Origin: Phytoseiulus persimilis | Taxonomy: Eukaryota; Arthropoda; Arachnida; Mesostigmata; Phytoseiidae | Length of the DNA: 64,000 bases | Assembly: GCA_037576195.1 (NCBI GenBank) | Contig: CM075102.1 | Coordinates: 43,582,745-43,646,744 of the forward strand | Direction: 5' to 3' | Shown: positions 12,954 to 24,999 of the stretch, one piece after another | Layout: each line of letters begins with the position of its first letter | How positions within the stretch are numbered: the first letter of the stretch is position 1 | Notes under the pieces: model-generated | Seen by the model: only the letters and a program-made list of their open reading frames with translations | The model's database searches: none | What the model was told of the DNA's origin: nothing | Program-made: the position numbers and the translations under genes

Positions 12954-15145
12954 CTCGTAAAGTCTCCAGTACAGCGGTATTGCCCATTTTTTTGGCGACC
13001 ACATGTTCTGGACGCTGCTGCGGAGTTTCTTGGGGACGAGGATCAGCCGAGATTGGTCCAGGGGAACGAGCGAGCAGCGGGAAAGGTTTTGCGAGAGATA
13101 GAAAGCTGGAGTTACTACTATTTCACGGGAGGGGATGCGCTACAAAGTCCACTACTTCTCTAGCGTGCGGTTATTGAAACAAACAATGCTTGGTGGGTGT
13201 CAATGAATGACAGAAAAAATCGTTCGAAGAAACATCGTCACTTCAGACCGAACTCGACATTAGTGGTGGGAACCGAGGAACAGCTTCCAGACTTGTCGCG
13301 TTGTTTTCCACAGCGAAAACGCTCATACTGAGGGAGCTCAACGCAGACACGTGAAACAGTTCAAAATGCACAAAATGCGGGAAAGTTCACTTTCGGTCCA
13401 CGATTCCTTCGACCAAGATGCCCAGAAGCTCAGATGGTACCAAAAATACCTTTGAGCCAAAAATCTGGCCCCCGAAGACATCTTCATCAGTGGTAGGTCT
13501 CGCCAAAAACTGTGCTCAGATGAAGGGATTGAAAAAGCTCATTAGAAAATGACGTGTCACCTACACGGAGGAAAAGTAGAAAAAGTCCCCATGACACCAG
13601 GACGAGACATGGAATACCACACAAGGCTCAAGAATACCCTCTTCTGCACGGACTGCGTGTGTGAAACTTGATCCAGAGAAATCGATAATCGAGTTTCCAG
13701 TGACAGCTTCCAAACCTCGTGAATGGAATGAAGAGTTGTCTGCGAACGCTGAAGGAGCCGGGGCTCACCTTTCTGTCGTGATATCTATTCCGTTTCTGAC
13801 GGGCTTGCTCGATGGCTTTCCTCTGCGCTTCACCACCATCTCCGCTGGGGACGGTCGTAGTCACTGCTCTTTCGGCCTGTGCCAACGTTGCGTAGTTATT
13901 GGAAATGGCGGGCGCCTGCGGCATGGATTCCTGGGGAATAGTTCGAGATCACCAGTCTAGCCTATCAGCTCCAAGAGTCAGGTACATCACCTGACTGACC
14001 TTTTCTTCGATTCGACTGTCAAACCCTGTCTGGCGTTCGGACACTAGCGTTCCCAGTCACTACGAGTACGACACCGGAATTTTCAGTGGAGTCCAGACAC
14101 CGGCCACTGACATCGTGATGTTCTAGGAATAACTTTGACAGCCGGGTTGCATTATGAGGCGTGGGTAATGCACGAAAGTTGGAATCGATCGGATGACTTT
14201 ACTCTTGCCCTCGAATTTCGTTAATGTCACCTAGCCAACACCCTGCTCGCCGCTGCGAGAGTCTCTTCCAATTACCAGCGTCCACCAAGAAAGAGAGAGT
14301 GATCCGGATCTCGATCCCAGTTGCACGAGCAAAGCATTCAATGTGACAGGAGACGGTTAAATCATCAGGGAATGGGGCTTTGGCTGAACAACCGGCCCTG
14401 AATCGCAAAATATTGTGGCGGGTGGGCGTTTCGTCCCGAAATCAGCTTCTGGGTCCGTTCACCCTTGCTCACACGCGGACCAACCACGAGGGGTCACCTG
14501 AGCTTACCTGTTTCGGAGGTGCGGCCATGACGATAGGCTCTGCGTCGAGGTTGACGAAGCCGTTGCTGGCCTTCCAGGACTTTTTGTCCGAACTCCAGAA
14601 AGGGCTCTTCATGCCGATGGGAGCAGAGGTGATTGTACCTCGCTGCAACGCAGAAGCCACACGTCATTACACTAGCTCCGGAGTCGACACCGATAACAAT
14701 AGAGGAGACGGGCGGAAGCGAGTCCCGCTCTTCAGAAACGAAGACTCGGACAACGGTGGTAAGAGTTGTGTGAATTCTAGAACTCCTCGCACGGAGTTTA
14801 TCGCAAGCTCAATGTGTCACGCTCCTCATCCGCGTGCATCCATTCGGACTTATTGGATCCAGTGGGTGAGAATCTCACCAGAAGCTTGCGCTCTGTCAGT
14901 CCACCTTGGTACGCATATGACGGTGCTGTGTGCACGTTTCGATAAAATTTCGAGTCGTGGTCGATCGGAAAGCTCAGCATTGTTGGCGTGGAGCTTCCCG
15001 AAGAGAACTCCGCATCCTCGGCCACAAACGTTTCATCGGAATAGGTGTCATCTCCTATTCCGAACTCGAGCGTGTCGTCAGGAGGGGACCTTCTTGCCGC
15101 GAGCTCGAGCAGCGGCTCCTGAGCCGTAACTTCTGCGCCCGACAT
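12954..15145 (-). CDS. Unidentified multi-exon gene, minus strand
   Basis: Three exons read clearly and share phase 0: 15145-14879 (possible start MSGAEVTAQEPLL; acidic, Ser/Thr-rich; donor GTGAGA), 14642-14508 (acceptor GCGTTGCAG; MKSPFWSSDKKSWKASNGF; donor GTAAGC) and 13930-13769 (acceptor TTCCCCAG; helical EAQRKAIEQARQKRNRYHD; donor GTGAGC). A fourth, 13017-12954, continues in phase (EHVVAKKMGNTAVLETLRG). The composition suggests a largely disordered cytoplasmic or nuclear protein; I see no membrane segment or catalytic motif and cannot name it. The frame stays open a little upstream of the first Met, and an acceptor-like CAG sits there, so 15145 may lie inside an internal exon rather than at the true start. 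Further exons probably follow toward 9.4 kb. Confidence 0.45.
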
Positions 15146-16372
15146 GGCATCCAGCTCCAGGAGTCGCGAAGAACTGTCTCACTGTGTTGATTCGAGCACA
15201 CTTGTAATGATCGTTCCCGTTGTTGGGGCTCAATGAGTTTCGGCCGAGTTGTTTTCGGGTCGATTGACTCTGAGTTGGAGGAGCCGCGCCAGGGCGCCAC
15301 TGGCCTCGAATGTCTTCGTCAACTCGGCTGAGCCCGTCACGATTCCTCGTTCAGTCGTGAGGGCTGCAGAAATTTTTGTCGCTTGTTCTTTGGATTTCAT
15401 AGAAGCCACTGGCCTGCCGTTCGATCCTCGCGAAAGGTCTTCCACATTCGAGGGGTTCCCAATTTCGTTTTGCAACGGTTTCTGAACGAGTTCAGATGCA
15501 GGCCCCCTGAGCTGAGACGTTGCCCATCGGAATAATGATTGCCGAATCAGAGGCTCAACTCCAGACGCACCGCGACCGAAGCTGCGATTTGGGAAGGCAC
15601 GGGAAGGCCAATGCTAAGTCGCAAGCCCATGCTGAGAACATGGGAAGCGTGGCAGAATTCAGTTCGCCGCCTCAGAGGTCATGTCGTAAACAACAGCCAC
15701 ACCCACCATCTCGTCATTCCAGACCTTCCTCGGTGCTGAAACACTCGACCGACTCAGCCGCACCATCTGCATCCCCCGGCGCACTTTCGGAGTCGACATG
15801 TTTTCGCCGAAACCGGAAGCCCCGGAATCGTTTCCACATCTTCCCGCACTTGTCAGAAACCGAGCTCAGCCCGGAAGCCGGTTTCCCAACGGCTGGCTCG
15901 TGTCCGGGTCAGTCATCGTCGACGAAAATGAAGTTCCTTGTGATGATCACGACGATCGGATATGGTGATGTGTTGAACAGGATGCGCTTGAAGTCTTCCG
16001 GGGCCGGTGCCGACCTCCGGAAACTCTGTCGAAAGTTGAACATTTTGTCGTGGACTCATCCCATTCGATGGGGAAGAAGCGGAGCTGCGTACTTCGGCTC
16101 GAAGCTCTTGTACGTTTCGTGCGTCGCTTTGAGTGAGACTGCGTGCATAAACAGTGCCGAACGAGCGACGTTAGGGCATCCGATCGCCGGTGGCTTTACG
16201 GACAGTTGATACGGAATTCTTCTTCCGGTCACGGATGAGCACAGCGTAATGTTTCAGAATGCAGGAAGCGGGTCGAAACTTTGTTTCGAGTCGTCGATAA
16301 TTCCTGAGTCGATGGAAGAACTCTGCGCACGAGCTCATCTCAAATTTTGCGCTTCAAACTTGGCTCCCAAAC
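15146..16372. other. No identified gene; open frames on both strands
   Basis: A plus-strand open frame runs 15520-16209 and minus-strand frames overlap it. None shows a domain I trust. The plus frame contains a K+-filter-like TTIGYGD (about 15949-15969), discussed among the findings. Confidence 0.3.
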
Positions 16373-16513
16373 ATGAAATACAAGATGATGTACAAGAGAT
16401 TTCCAGACTCTCCTTGGGCATCCATCGTCGGGGATCCAGTGGATCACAACCTTTCTCCTATGTTGCACAACACTCGAGAGAAGTTCTACGGGTTGGAGCT
16501 CTCAGATAAAATC
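16373..16513 (+). pseudogene. Shikimate/quinate dehydrogenase-like N-terminal fragment
   Basis: The plus-strand frame from the Met at 16373 contains IVGDPVDHNLSPMLHNT at about 16424-16474. This matches the substrate-binding signature at the start of AroE-type shikimate or quinate dehydrogenases (GxPVxHSLSPxMHN), with Asn in place of the usual first Ser. The match stops after about 40 residues: I find no NVTxPxK motif and no GAGGA nucleotide-binding loop downstream on this strand. It could be one exon of a split gene, a remnant of a transferred gene, or chance. Animals normally lack the shikimate pathway. Confidence 0.3.
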
Positions 16514-19500
16514 ACAGGGCGCTCGTGGACACAGTCTACCGCAATAGAGTCCTCGCGGTTGGAGGAGGAATCTTTGGCCTTTGGGAGAGGGCAAGGCTAC
16601 GGCCAAGGACGAGACTTGACGGGTGGTTCGATGCAGCTTTTATTTCATTCCAGGACATGCTTGACTCGGAGAATGAATGGATGGAATAATGGAAGGGAAC
16701 GCAACTCATTTCGTTTGGCTTCGCTGTCATAACCGGGAAGAATCGCGTGCGCGCTTTCGGTCGGTCCCGTCAATTGGTCGTCCACAGCAGAGTCATAGAC
16801 GCCGAGATTACAAAATTGTTCAAGTAATGGCTCGGAAAACTCTCTGTCCGAGACGACAGAAGCATGAAATGGATTGCTCTTGCTCTCAGGCTTCGGGCGG
16901 ATTCGATTGAGCTGTTTCCTCGTCGAAATGAAAACATCCCGGTATTGACACAGAGACTGCGTCGAATACCCGAGTCTTGAATGAAGCCGATGATGTGCTC
17001 CGCTGATCGAATACAGTAAATATTTATAGACTGAGAACTGCTTGTCGTGAACCGATCATTAAAAGCCTAATGGAACTCAGACGAACAATCAAGGACGCTC
17101 GCCCGGAGAACTGTATCGGATGTAGGTTGCGTCATATGTTTCGCTCAATGGGTTCGGAAATGCCATGTGAGGCATGAATATTCAGGTGGACGAGCTCTGA
17201 TGGCGAGGGCCAGGATTGTGGATTTCGGCACGATGACATGCGGAAGTGCTAAGCCAGCGTTCGAAATCGCGGCTCCAGTCCCGGACGGGATTCTGAATCC
17301 CGTTCCGAGCTTTTGCCCTCCTATTACGATGATTGGAACTGCAAGGTAGTGAGGCGGTGACGTGTTCGGCGTTAAACCGAATGAAGGCTTGCGGACACGT
17401 GCAACTCCTGAACGTTTCATGTTAATGTCATTCTCATTCAGAGCGGATGTTTCCTTGGGGTCTCTCACTGCTGCATTTCCCTGTCGGAAACTATTCTAAA
17501 CTTGCGAGGAAGCCGCTCTCAACGAGGAACCAGATTCCCATTCTCTGGTCGAGAGAGCGAGCAGATTTCCCGCAGGCCCTCGAGCCCTTTCGGGCACAAG
17601 AGATTCCTTCAGTCAGTCAACATTTACCGCGGCTTGGAAGTCTCATCGGAGCCTCTTAGGGGGCTGATGCAGAGTTCGCGAGACCCTCTAATAGGAATTG
17701 GGCCTCCCAGGAAGACGCGCTAAAACCAGAACTGAGGAACATCGTCCCCGAATGGTCTCACATACGGCTTGTTCCAACAAGAGCTGATAATGAATGTACG
17801 CAATTATCGCAACGTTCCGCATCGCCAGCTCCGAGCGCTAATCGAACGCGAAATCGAGGACCAATGCTAAACGAGAAGCGGTCGGCTGTTCCGTCACGTC
17901 CGTCGGTGACTTCGACGGAAATTCTCTCAGAGGAAGTAATCAATGTGCGAGACCATGCTGTCGGCGGCTGGAAGTGATATTGATCCGCCCCGGTCCCAGG
18001 ATGACAGACAGTAGCGCTGCTGAAACCTATCAAATATGTTTCACAGAAACGAGCTAGATAAGCTCCGATCATAACTTTTCCAAGGATTCTAACTTTCGTG
18101 ATAAATAGGCTGCGCCATGTCATGCGACTTCAGCGAAACAGGAACCGAAGCTTCAGCCTCGGTGTGGAGGATTTACTCTCAAGGCCCCCGGCGGGCAGGA
18201 GAACCACCGGAGCCGGGAAGCGAACGTGCTGAATAACGACCAACGTTCCCGATGAAGGAGATGAAAGAGTTGGAGACAGGAGCAAACGGAGCGATGATGA
18301 AAGCCAAGCGCTAGGTGGGAGCACGACATCGAGCTCTAGCACCAGGAAAGCCGGGAGCAGTTCTACTCATGGACCTCTGGTCTCGTTGACCACAGTTTCG
18401 ACTTCGGTCGTACAGGAGTGAACCGATCGACCCCCTGACGACGGAGGCTGGCGGCGATCAGAATATCTAGAGCAATGTTTCTCAAAGGTATTGACGTCGG
18501 GCGCTCTTGGACTCGATAACCACAAGAGGCAGCAGTAAATTGGGTGATAGTTAAACTTCAACTATCGGCCAGGCTCCCATACAATGTTTTCGGGGTCGAT
18601 TTGGATCGGCAGGGGTCGAGGAAATGTGGGAATCGGAGGGACGATTCTGTGGTGCTCACTGGACGGCGGACATGGGAGCAGCTCGCCCGTGAGCGCTTCT
18701 GCATATCTCAATGAAGGAGAGCTGCAGATATTGTGCGGTGAAAGATTATCCCGGCAACCTCGGCCGCGGAATCAACGTCCGAGGAACCGTTTTCTGTAAC
18801 AACCACTCCTCTTGTTCCTCTCCCCGAAAAATTGGTACCCGCGGCAAGCGCTCCGGAGAACAGATTCCACGTCAGCCTCATTCAGGCATCGATTCCGAGA
18901 GTTTCTCAGAAATTTCAGCATTTCTTGATATGTTCTGGATTCATCCACGCGCCTTAAACCACAGAACAGGTTTCAGCGTAGCAGCGAGCAGCTTTTCGCA
19001 TGGGATTCGCAGGAATAGGTCACAAAGCTAGCTCTGAGAGACCGGAGGAGCAGGGACCCCTCATGTCAATGAGCTCGGGGAATTTCTCTCACAGCTTCAT
19101 CTCGCTGTAGAAGTATTCCAGGTAAGAGAGTTGGCTGGACGCTGATCGTGTTGCTCTTTTTGGCAATACCGACGGGCTTGTCACGCCTTGCTTCGGCGGA
19201 TTTTTCGGCGGGCACGCTGGTCGGTTGTAGTGCCGCCAGCACTTAACCCCAGCTCCCCCGGCAGCTTTGGGAGCTCGCTGCTGGTCGAGGGAGCTGCCGA
19301 TGGGAACCGAAACACATTCGAACCGCTCGCCGGCACATGTTGCCAATAAGTTCTTTTCTGACTGCCCTCTGCTTACAAATCGCAATTCAACCAACGTCCC
19401 AGCTGTGCTCGTTTTTTGAAGTGTACGGCTCACATGAGGATCTGTTGAACTCCGTGACAATATTTTATAAGAAGAAGACATCCGAACCCAATCCAGGGAA

Positions 19501-21800
19501 CACTGGAGCACACAGTTTGCTCAGTGGCTCGAGAGTTGTCCTCACTTTCCGAACTTCCAGCTGACCAATTTGTCACGTCCCGGCACGTATTGGCAGCTAG
19601 AGCACGTAGCGTGGGGCTTCCCGTGTCTCCTGTCATTCTCCCGGATGCTTCAATTCGCAACCATTGTTCATTTGGCTCATGATTTCTGTCCAGGGCTTTT
19701 TTTGAGTACGCTGTCCGAATCGGGAACGTGTGTTTCCATGCTGAGATATATCCACTGGCTCAAAGCTCAGCGGAACGGTTTGAAGATATGATTCCACGAC
19801 ACAAACGAACTCCTGAAACCATCTTCCGCACAAGTAGCTTTATTCGGCTTAGGTGGGTCTCCCATGTCATGCTTCATTCATGTTCTGGTCTACGAATGAC
19901 CAGAAATTGACTTCGTGTTTGAGGTCGACGCCGAACCAGTTCTCCGGTAGTGAATTTCATGGTTGAGGTCGCTGAGGGAGTCTTTCACCGAAATTCCGCA
20001 TCCCCGAAATGGATTTCAGGAGCCTCCAGATCATGGAGACAATCCCCAGGTAGGGAGGCCGAAAAATTAATATCCTCACAGCCCCGTTACGGGGATTCAT
20101 TTTCTGTACTCCGGAAAATGATGTCTAGTCGTATGCCTGCTCTCCTTCTCGCGGGCAACTATCGGAGAGCGCGAACTGATGGGACGACACTACTTGGCTT
20201 CCGAGAAGAGTCATGTGGTTCATCGGACTTTCTAGGGAGTGAAAGGGTGGAGGGCCAAGACGCGGGGAGCCCGGGATCCTCCTGAAGCAAATTCCGGCAG
20301 GAGGGTAGCCCGATGAACACAATTCGAGAAGTCACTTGGAATCAAGAGCGGCTCTGCTCCTTTCCGCGTCTCGATGAGGCGCGTCGGTCGTTGCGACCCG
20401 AACAAAAATCAGAAAAGAGCTCTCTTCAGGGATCTCGGGCGAGAAAAATGGCTTCCATCTTGCCCAGCTCTGCGTTCCTTGACTTGAGTCATTCGTGAAC
20501 TAATTGGATCTCAAAATAGAAGGCCAAGAAAGATTAATGACGACACTCTATCATCTCATCGTTCCCTTGTCTCTTGCAGTCGGTTCTTCGGAATAAAGAA
20601 TGGATTGAAATGTCATATGTCCACTGCTCCGCTCCGAAGACCTACTTCCGATACGCTAGGGAGCAAGAACTTCTCCCAGCCGTTTATCTCAAAGATCCAC
20701 CGCTTTAACCGTTAATTCTGCTTTTCTCTTCGGGTAATAGCAACTAGTAGCAATGTAATGAAGAGTGAACTCACCAAGAAATAGTGATTGGGTTGACGAA
20801 TGGATCACCACCACGGATAGGTTTCTACGTTCAAGGCGAACTCTCCCTTCAAGTTTAGACAATAGATTTGACAGCAAACGGTGCACTCCCGATATTTCAG
20901 CTCGACCATTCACGCCGCCCGTCTGTTCCGCCCCCACGGGAAGCTCCGGAGGTCCACTTGATTGATATGAAACCTGATCAGTTAGTCCTCTATTCAGGAA
21001 ACCTCTAGAAACCGCGGAGACGAAAGTAGCTAGGCGCGTTTGCGAATCGGCGGGAAATCGGTTGCTTCGGGTAAGCGGCGACGAGCAGTAAGTACAGCAG
21101 CATGGCTCAAATATGTGTGGCCGTCGCCAGCGGTGAACTCGTTGTGTTTCACGTCGAGAGCTGCGTCGAGAGTTGGCCACACCCCCGACGTGACTGGGTC
21201 GACCCTGGGATTAACTGTTCTTTCAAGCAGCTACAGGCGTTAGCGCCCAGCGCCGAGTCAATGTAGCAAGGACACTGCGGTCAGCAAACAAGAGCGTGAG
21301 AACCAAGATGTGGATCTCGAGGAACCCAGGAGGAAGGGGAGGGATCCCGACGAGTCCCAGCCCGATACGTTCGCGGTCGAATTCCCCCTACCACCAGTTC
21401 AACCAATCCGAATTCGACCTGGGTGGGTTCCAGATGGCATTCACCTCTTCTGGCAACAGCACGGGAATTCCCCACGCCACGAACCGACGGCCTTTACGCA
21501 GTTCATCCGCGGGCTCGAGTGACCCTCGCTCAAACAACGTGACCAACAGGTTATTTGCCGAATTCCTCTCTGCCAAGGACGACGGAGTTCTCCGAGTGGC
21601 GCTCATGGAGCCGCGCAGCAAACGGAGTGGAACGAATACTGAACTGCGATCGCAGCAACAGATGCCATGAAATTTAAACGGCGCGACCAGCGGTTTCCTC
21701 CGAGTCGTGCGATTGAGCACTAATTTTGGTCGGCGACTGGAAAATTACGAATATTCACCTCGGTACGGAGTCTGGCGGATCAGGTGGGCTGCCCGAGCCT
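16514..21800. other. Region without recognised genes
   Basis: I read both strands and saw only overlapping open frames of 60-160 codons without domain motifs, consistent splice sets or a clear strand bias. A minus-strand frame at 20689-21180 and one at 19089-19511 are the longest. Near 21820-21850 there is a short GAT/ATC trinucleotide run. Confidence 0.35.
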
Positions 21801-22149
21801 GCGTCATGAGAAGCTGACGGCGATGATGATGATCATCATCGTCATCATCGCATCCTTGTACGGCCCTGTTCGGAACACAGAGCTTGTACGCTCTCGCGAA
21901 TCTTCGGTCTTCCGGATCGGAGTCTCGGTCGTATGTCACACAAGGCGGCCCACATCTCCATTATTTAACGTCGCATTGGCTGTGACGATTTCACCATTAT
22001 ATAGACCAGGCCATAACATGGGGAGGCAATTACGGAGGAGGCGATTTTCCCAGCCGCGACGAACTCCTCGAGATCGGTTTGCTCTTCTTTACTCCCACAA
22101 ACAAAACTCATTTTCAACCGTTAGCGGCACCAATCATTGTCCCACCAGC

Positions 22150-22275
22150 GACTCATTCACCAGCTCGAAAACGCGCGTCCGCACGACGCTGAACGCAACT
22201 TTAATTCAGTCAGCAATAAAACCATCCAAACAGTTGAAGGAGAATGCGACTCCATTTTTCCAAACTCCCCAGATG
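22150..22275 (+). mobile_element. Possible degenerate mariner-like transposase fragment
   Basis: A plus-strand frame reads HQLENARPHDA and, about 25 residues on, PNSPDADVF. Mariner transposases have (H)xDNARPH followed about 20-25 residues later by PYSPDLAPSDYHLF. Here the catalytic Asp would be Glu and the second block is poorly kept. No terminal inverted repeats or further transposase blocks were found, so this is at best a short relic. Confidence 0.22.
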
Positions 22276-22399
22276 CAGATGTTTTTCTCACACTTCACCC
22301 AGAAGAGATTTCCCGTACAGCAATCGCAAAGGAGGTCCCCCTTGGGCGGAGCTCCATCCGTGGGCGGCAGATTGATTTGATATCATGGCCATGGGGATT

Positions 22400-24544
22400 T
22401 CTGGTCCCCGCTAAATTCCCAAGCTGGCATTTGACCGGTCCGATCACAACGATCTCCCCGGCATGGCGACGATGCTGGTGAATAGGTTCACATCGGACCG
22501 TTCGTTTTCCTGCCTCGATCGCGTCAATAATCCGGTACGGTTCGAGCATGGCTGAAAGACCTCTCAACGGGTCAGCAATTCTATCCATCGAGTCTGGGAT
22601 CGCCAATGCAACACCACAAAAATATGTGCTCAAAATGTTCCGTGATAATGAATTAACATGAAACTGTGTTTCACTTCGCTCATATCGCTGAAAATCGAAA
22701 CTTCCATGTTTCATCTACAAATCGTGAGAATCGTTCCCTTACTTCTCTTGGGTATGTAGCGACAATGTGTTTCCGATCAGATGAAGGTAATTGCTTGCAG
22801 TTTGGGGGCGGCGAATCCACACACCCTTTCAGCCTCGGGGCGACGGATCTATAAAACCGGCCCTGGCTGTAGAGGGTGGGATGCGGGACGTTGAGCTCGG
22901 CGAACCGTACGAGCGCGGGAATCCGAATCGGTATTGTGCTAGAGTCATCTCGCGAGTTTGAAGTTGAACCAGCTAGAATTCGACATTAGCCCGATTCCGT
23001 TTCGAGTATTCCATTTTGCCAGATCCTCCGTTTATCTTGGCTGTGAGACATGAATGAGTTGAGAGCTTTCACGAATCGGTCGGAGCAGACCCTGAAGAAT
23101 CTGGTTTCGGGAAGTTTCAAAGGGAGCGAGTTGAGCCTTCAATTTCGGCCTTGCTAACGGGTAAACCCTCAATCCCGACGGTTGCATATTGCACTGCCAA
23201 TCTCGGGTGAGTGACGGCTCCGTATTCGGAATCCATATGATCCATATATCGAGCGGAGAGCTCATCATTGCACGCGGAACCGGAATGATATACTCGACCA
23301 CAACATATCCAGCGAAGGAATTCACTTCGGGAAGTCCTCCGTTATGATCGGACTCTAACTTCGATCAACGGCAAGAGCGGAAGCACGGAGGAAAAACGAA
23401 TTCATACGGCATCACGACTTACTGCGCGCGACTCGAGAAGAGACGCAACCTGATGCCTCTTACGTGTTGTTGGTTCAAGATTTGCAATCATGAGCTCAGG
23501 ACCGCCATCCACCGCTGCGCGTTCCGTGATCCGTCTCTACTGCCCTCCCTGGTTGGGCGGCCTAACAGCTGTCAGATCATATCTCGTACCATTAGCTCTG
23601 CCTAGCGCCATGTATTTCAGCGTTGATTACTTCCATGTACGCTGTCTCACACCATGTACGTTGTCAGTGATGTCTGGTTCGGCGTGAACATATGTCCCTG
23701 CTCCCGTTCGGAATGGAAACAGACGCTACATCACCGGAATTCTCACAGTGAGCTGCAATGCATACTCAAGCGTCCAGAGAGCTCCCGACGGCAAAATGTC
23801 GATGAATCAGCGGATCGTGCCCGGAGCATCATTGAGCGAGCGATTTCCAGTCAGCTTCAAGTTTCGAACTCGGCTATTCTGGGGAGAGGTTTCGGCTACG
23901 GCGCACTTCTGAACGAGCCCCCGATCTGTTCCGAATACATCTGCTCACTTGAGCCGCCGACAAAATTCAGAGCTTGGGAGCACTACTTGGAAGTGGTCCA
24001 CACACCAGGGGATGATGTTCAGAGGGCCGAAGCGGAATCGGAAGAGCACGAGGGTGGCCTGAATATCGATGGTTTATCTAGGCTCGAGACGAGATCCATA
24101 TTATTCCCGAGAAATGCGAGTCCGAAGTTCGAAAAAGTACAGGCTCTCGTTCTCCGGCTCTGATCTCGAATATAATAGCGAATACAATCATTCCACGCCT
24201 AACTGCGGCTGTTAGGATGTTGTTAGAGGGTTTACAGCTCTCCTGATACCTTCTATTGGCCACATCCACATCAGTATTCCTTTCGGCCTCAAGGCCATTT
24301 CCACGTCTTCACAGATTAGCTCTCCTGAACAGAGCAAAATATGTGCAGCTCGTTCTTGCCTTACTTCCAGCGGTCATCGTCCCCGACGCATGGGTTCCGC
24401 GCAGACCTGCTCTCTCGTTGAACGGCGGTTCGAATTGTCTCGAAAAAATTGAGGTCAGAATACCATGTCACATCAGTGGAAAGGTGCACCCCAACGGGCT
24501 CTAACATACTGCTTCGTCACTTTATTTTTTTAACCCGTCATTCT
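22400..24544. other. Region without recognised genes
   Basis: The longest plus-strand frame (23654-24163, 169 codons) reads smoothly but shows no domain I know, no start context and no consistent splice neighbours. A minus-strand frame at 22295-22714 overlaps the putative transposase scrap. I cannot support a gene here. Confidence 0.3.
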
Positions 24545-24846
24545 GCTAGATATGAGAAAACGATGAAGATCACTCTGGCCCAGCTCACTGTGATGAACGA
24601 TTTTGGTCATGACACTCTACCCTCTAACTCAAACAATTGCTCAAGAAACCCGTTGCGTCTCTGAAAAACTCCAAAGACAGATGTGAGCTATCGATTCAAA
24701 AAAGCGAAAATCGCACCTGTACGTTTCTAGGAGTTTTCCAAGTTTGAACCGTGGCGGTGAGACATGGACGAAAAAGTGTCAAGACCAAAATTCAGTAGCG
24801 CAGTCAGCTGAAGTAAAGGTGTCTCCATGATTTTCTCGCATGTAGC
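24545..24846. repeat. Pair of diverged inverted repeats, tail to tail
   Basis: The plus strand at about 24545-24650 and the minus strand at about 24846-24740 are similar: GAGAAAA, CAGCT, ACTG and ATTTTGGTC.TGACACT are shared, roughly 67 percent over 74 bases by eye. Translated outward to inward they give EKTMKITLAQLTVMNDFG and EKIMETPLLQLTALLNFG, both closing at stop codons (24664 and 24727) that face each other. They look like two old copies of a short coding or element-derived unit in convergent orientation, about 90 bases apart. Confidence 0.5.
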
Positions 24847-24969
24847 ATCGAAAGGAATGAAAAGAAAAAAAAGTGAAAACAACGGAGCGAACGTTCGAAG
24901 CTCATGGCGGCGAACTAATTCGTTTTGGGACTTCATCGTCTATCTTGTATGCCTCCAAGATTATGAATT

Positions 24970-24989
24970 CCCGCTTTCCGTAAAGCGGG
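24970..24989. repeat. Perfect 8-bp stem hairpin
   Basis: CCCGCTTT and AAAGCGGG flank a four-base loop. No T-run follows and no gene end is nearby, so a function is not apparent. Confidence 0.4.
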
Positions 24990-24999
24990 ATGCACTCCG

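Noticed and set aside
14380..15129. 249-codon plus-strand open frame
   Set aside because: Lies antisense to two minus-strand exons with good splice sites and consistent phase; its translation has no domain-like pattern.
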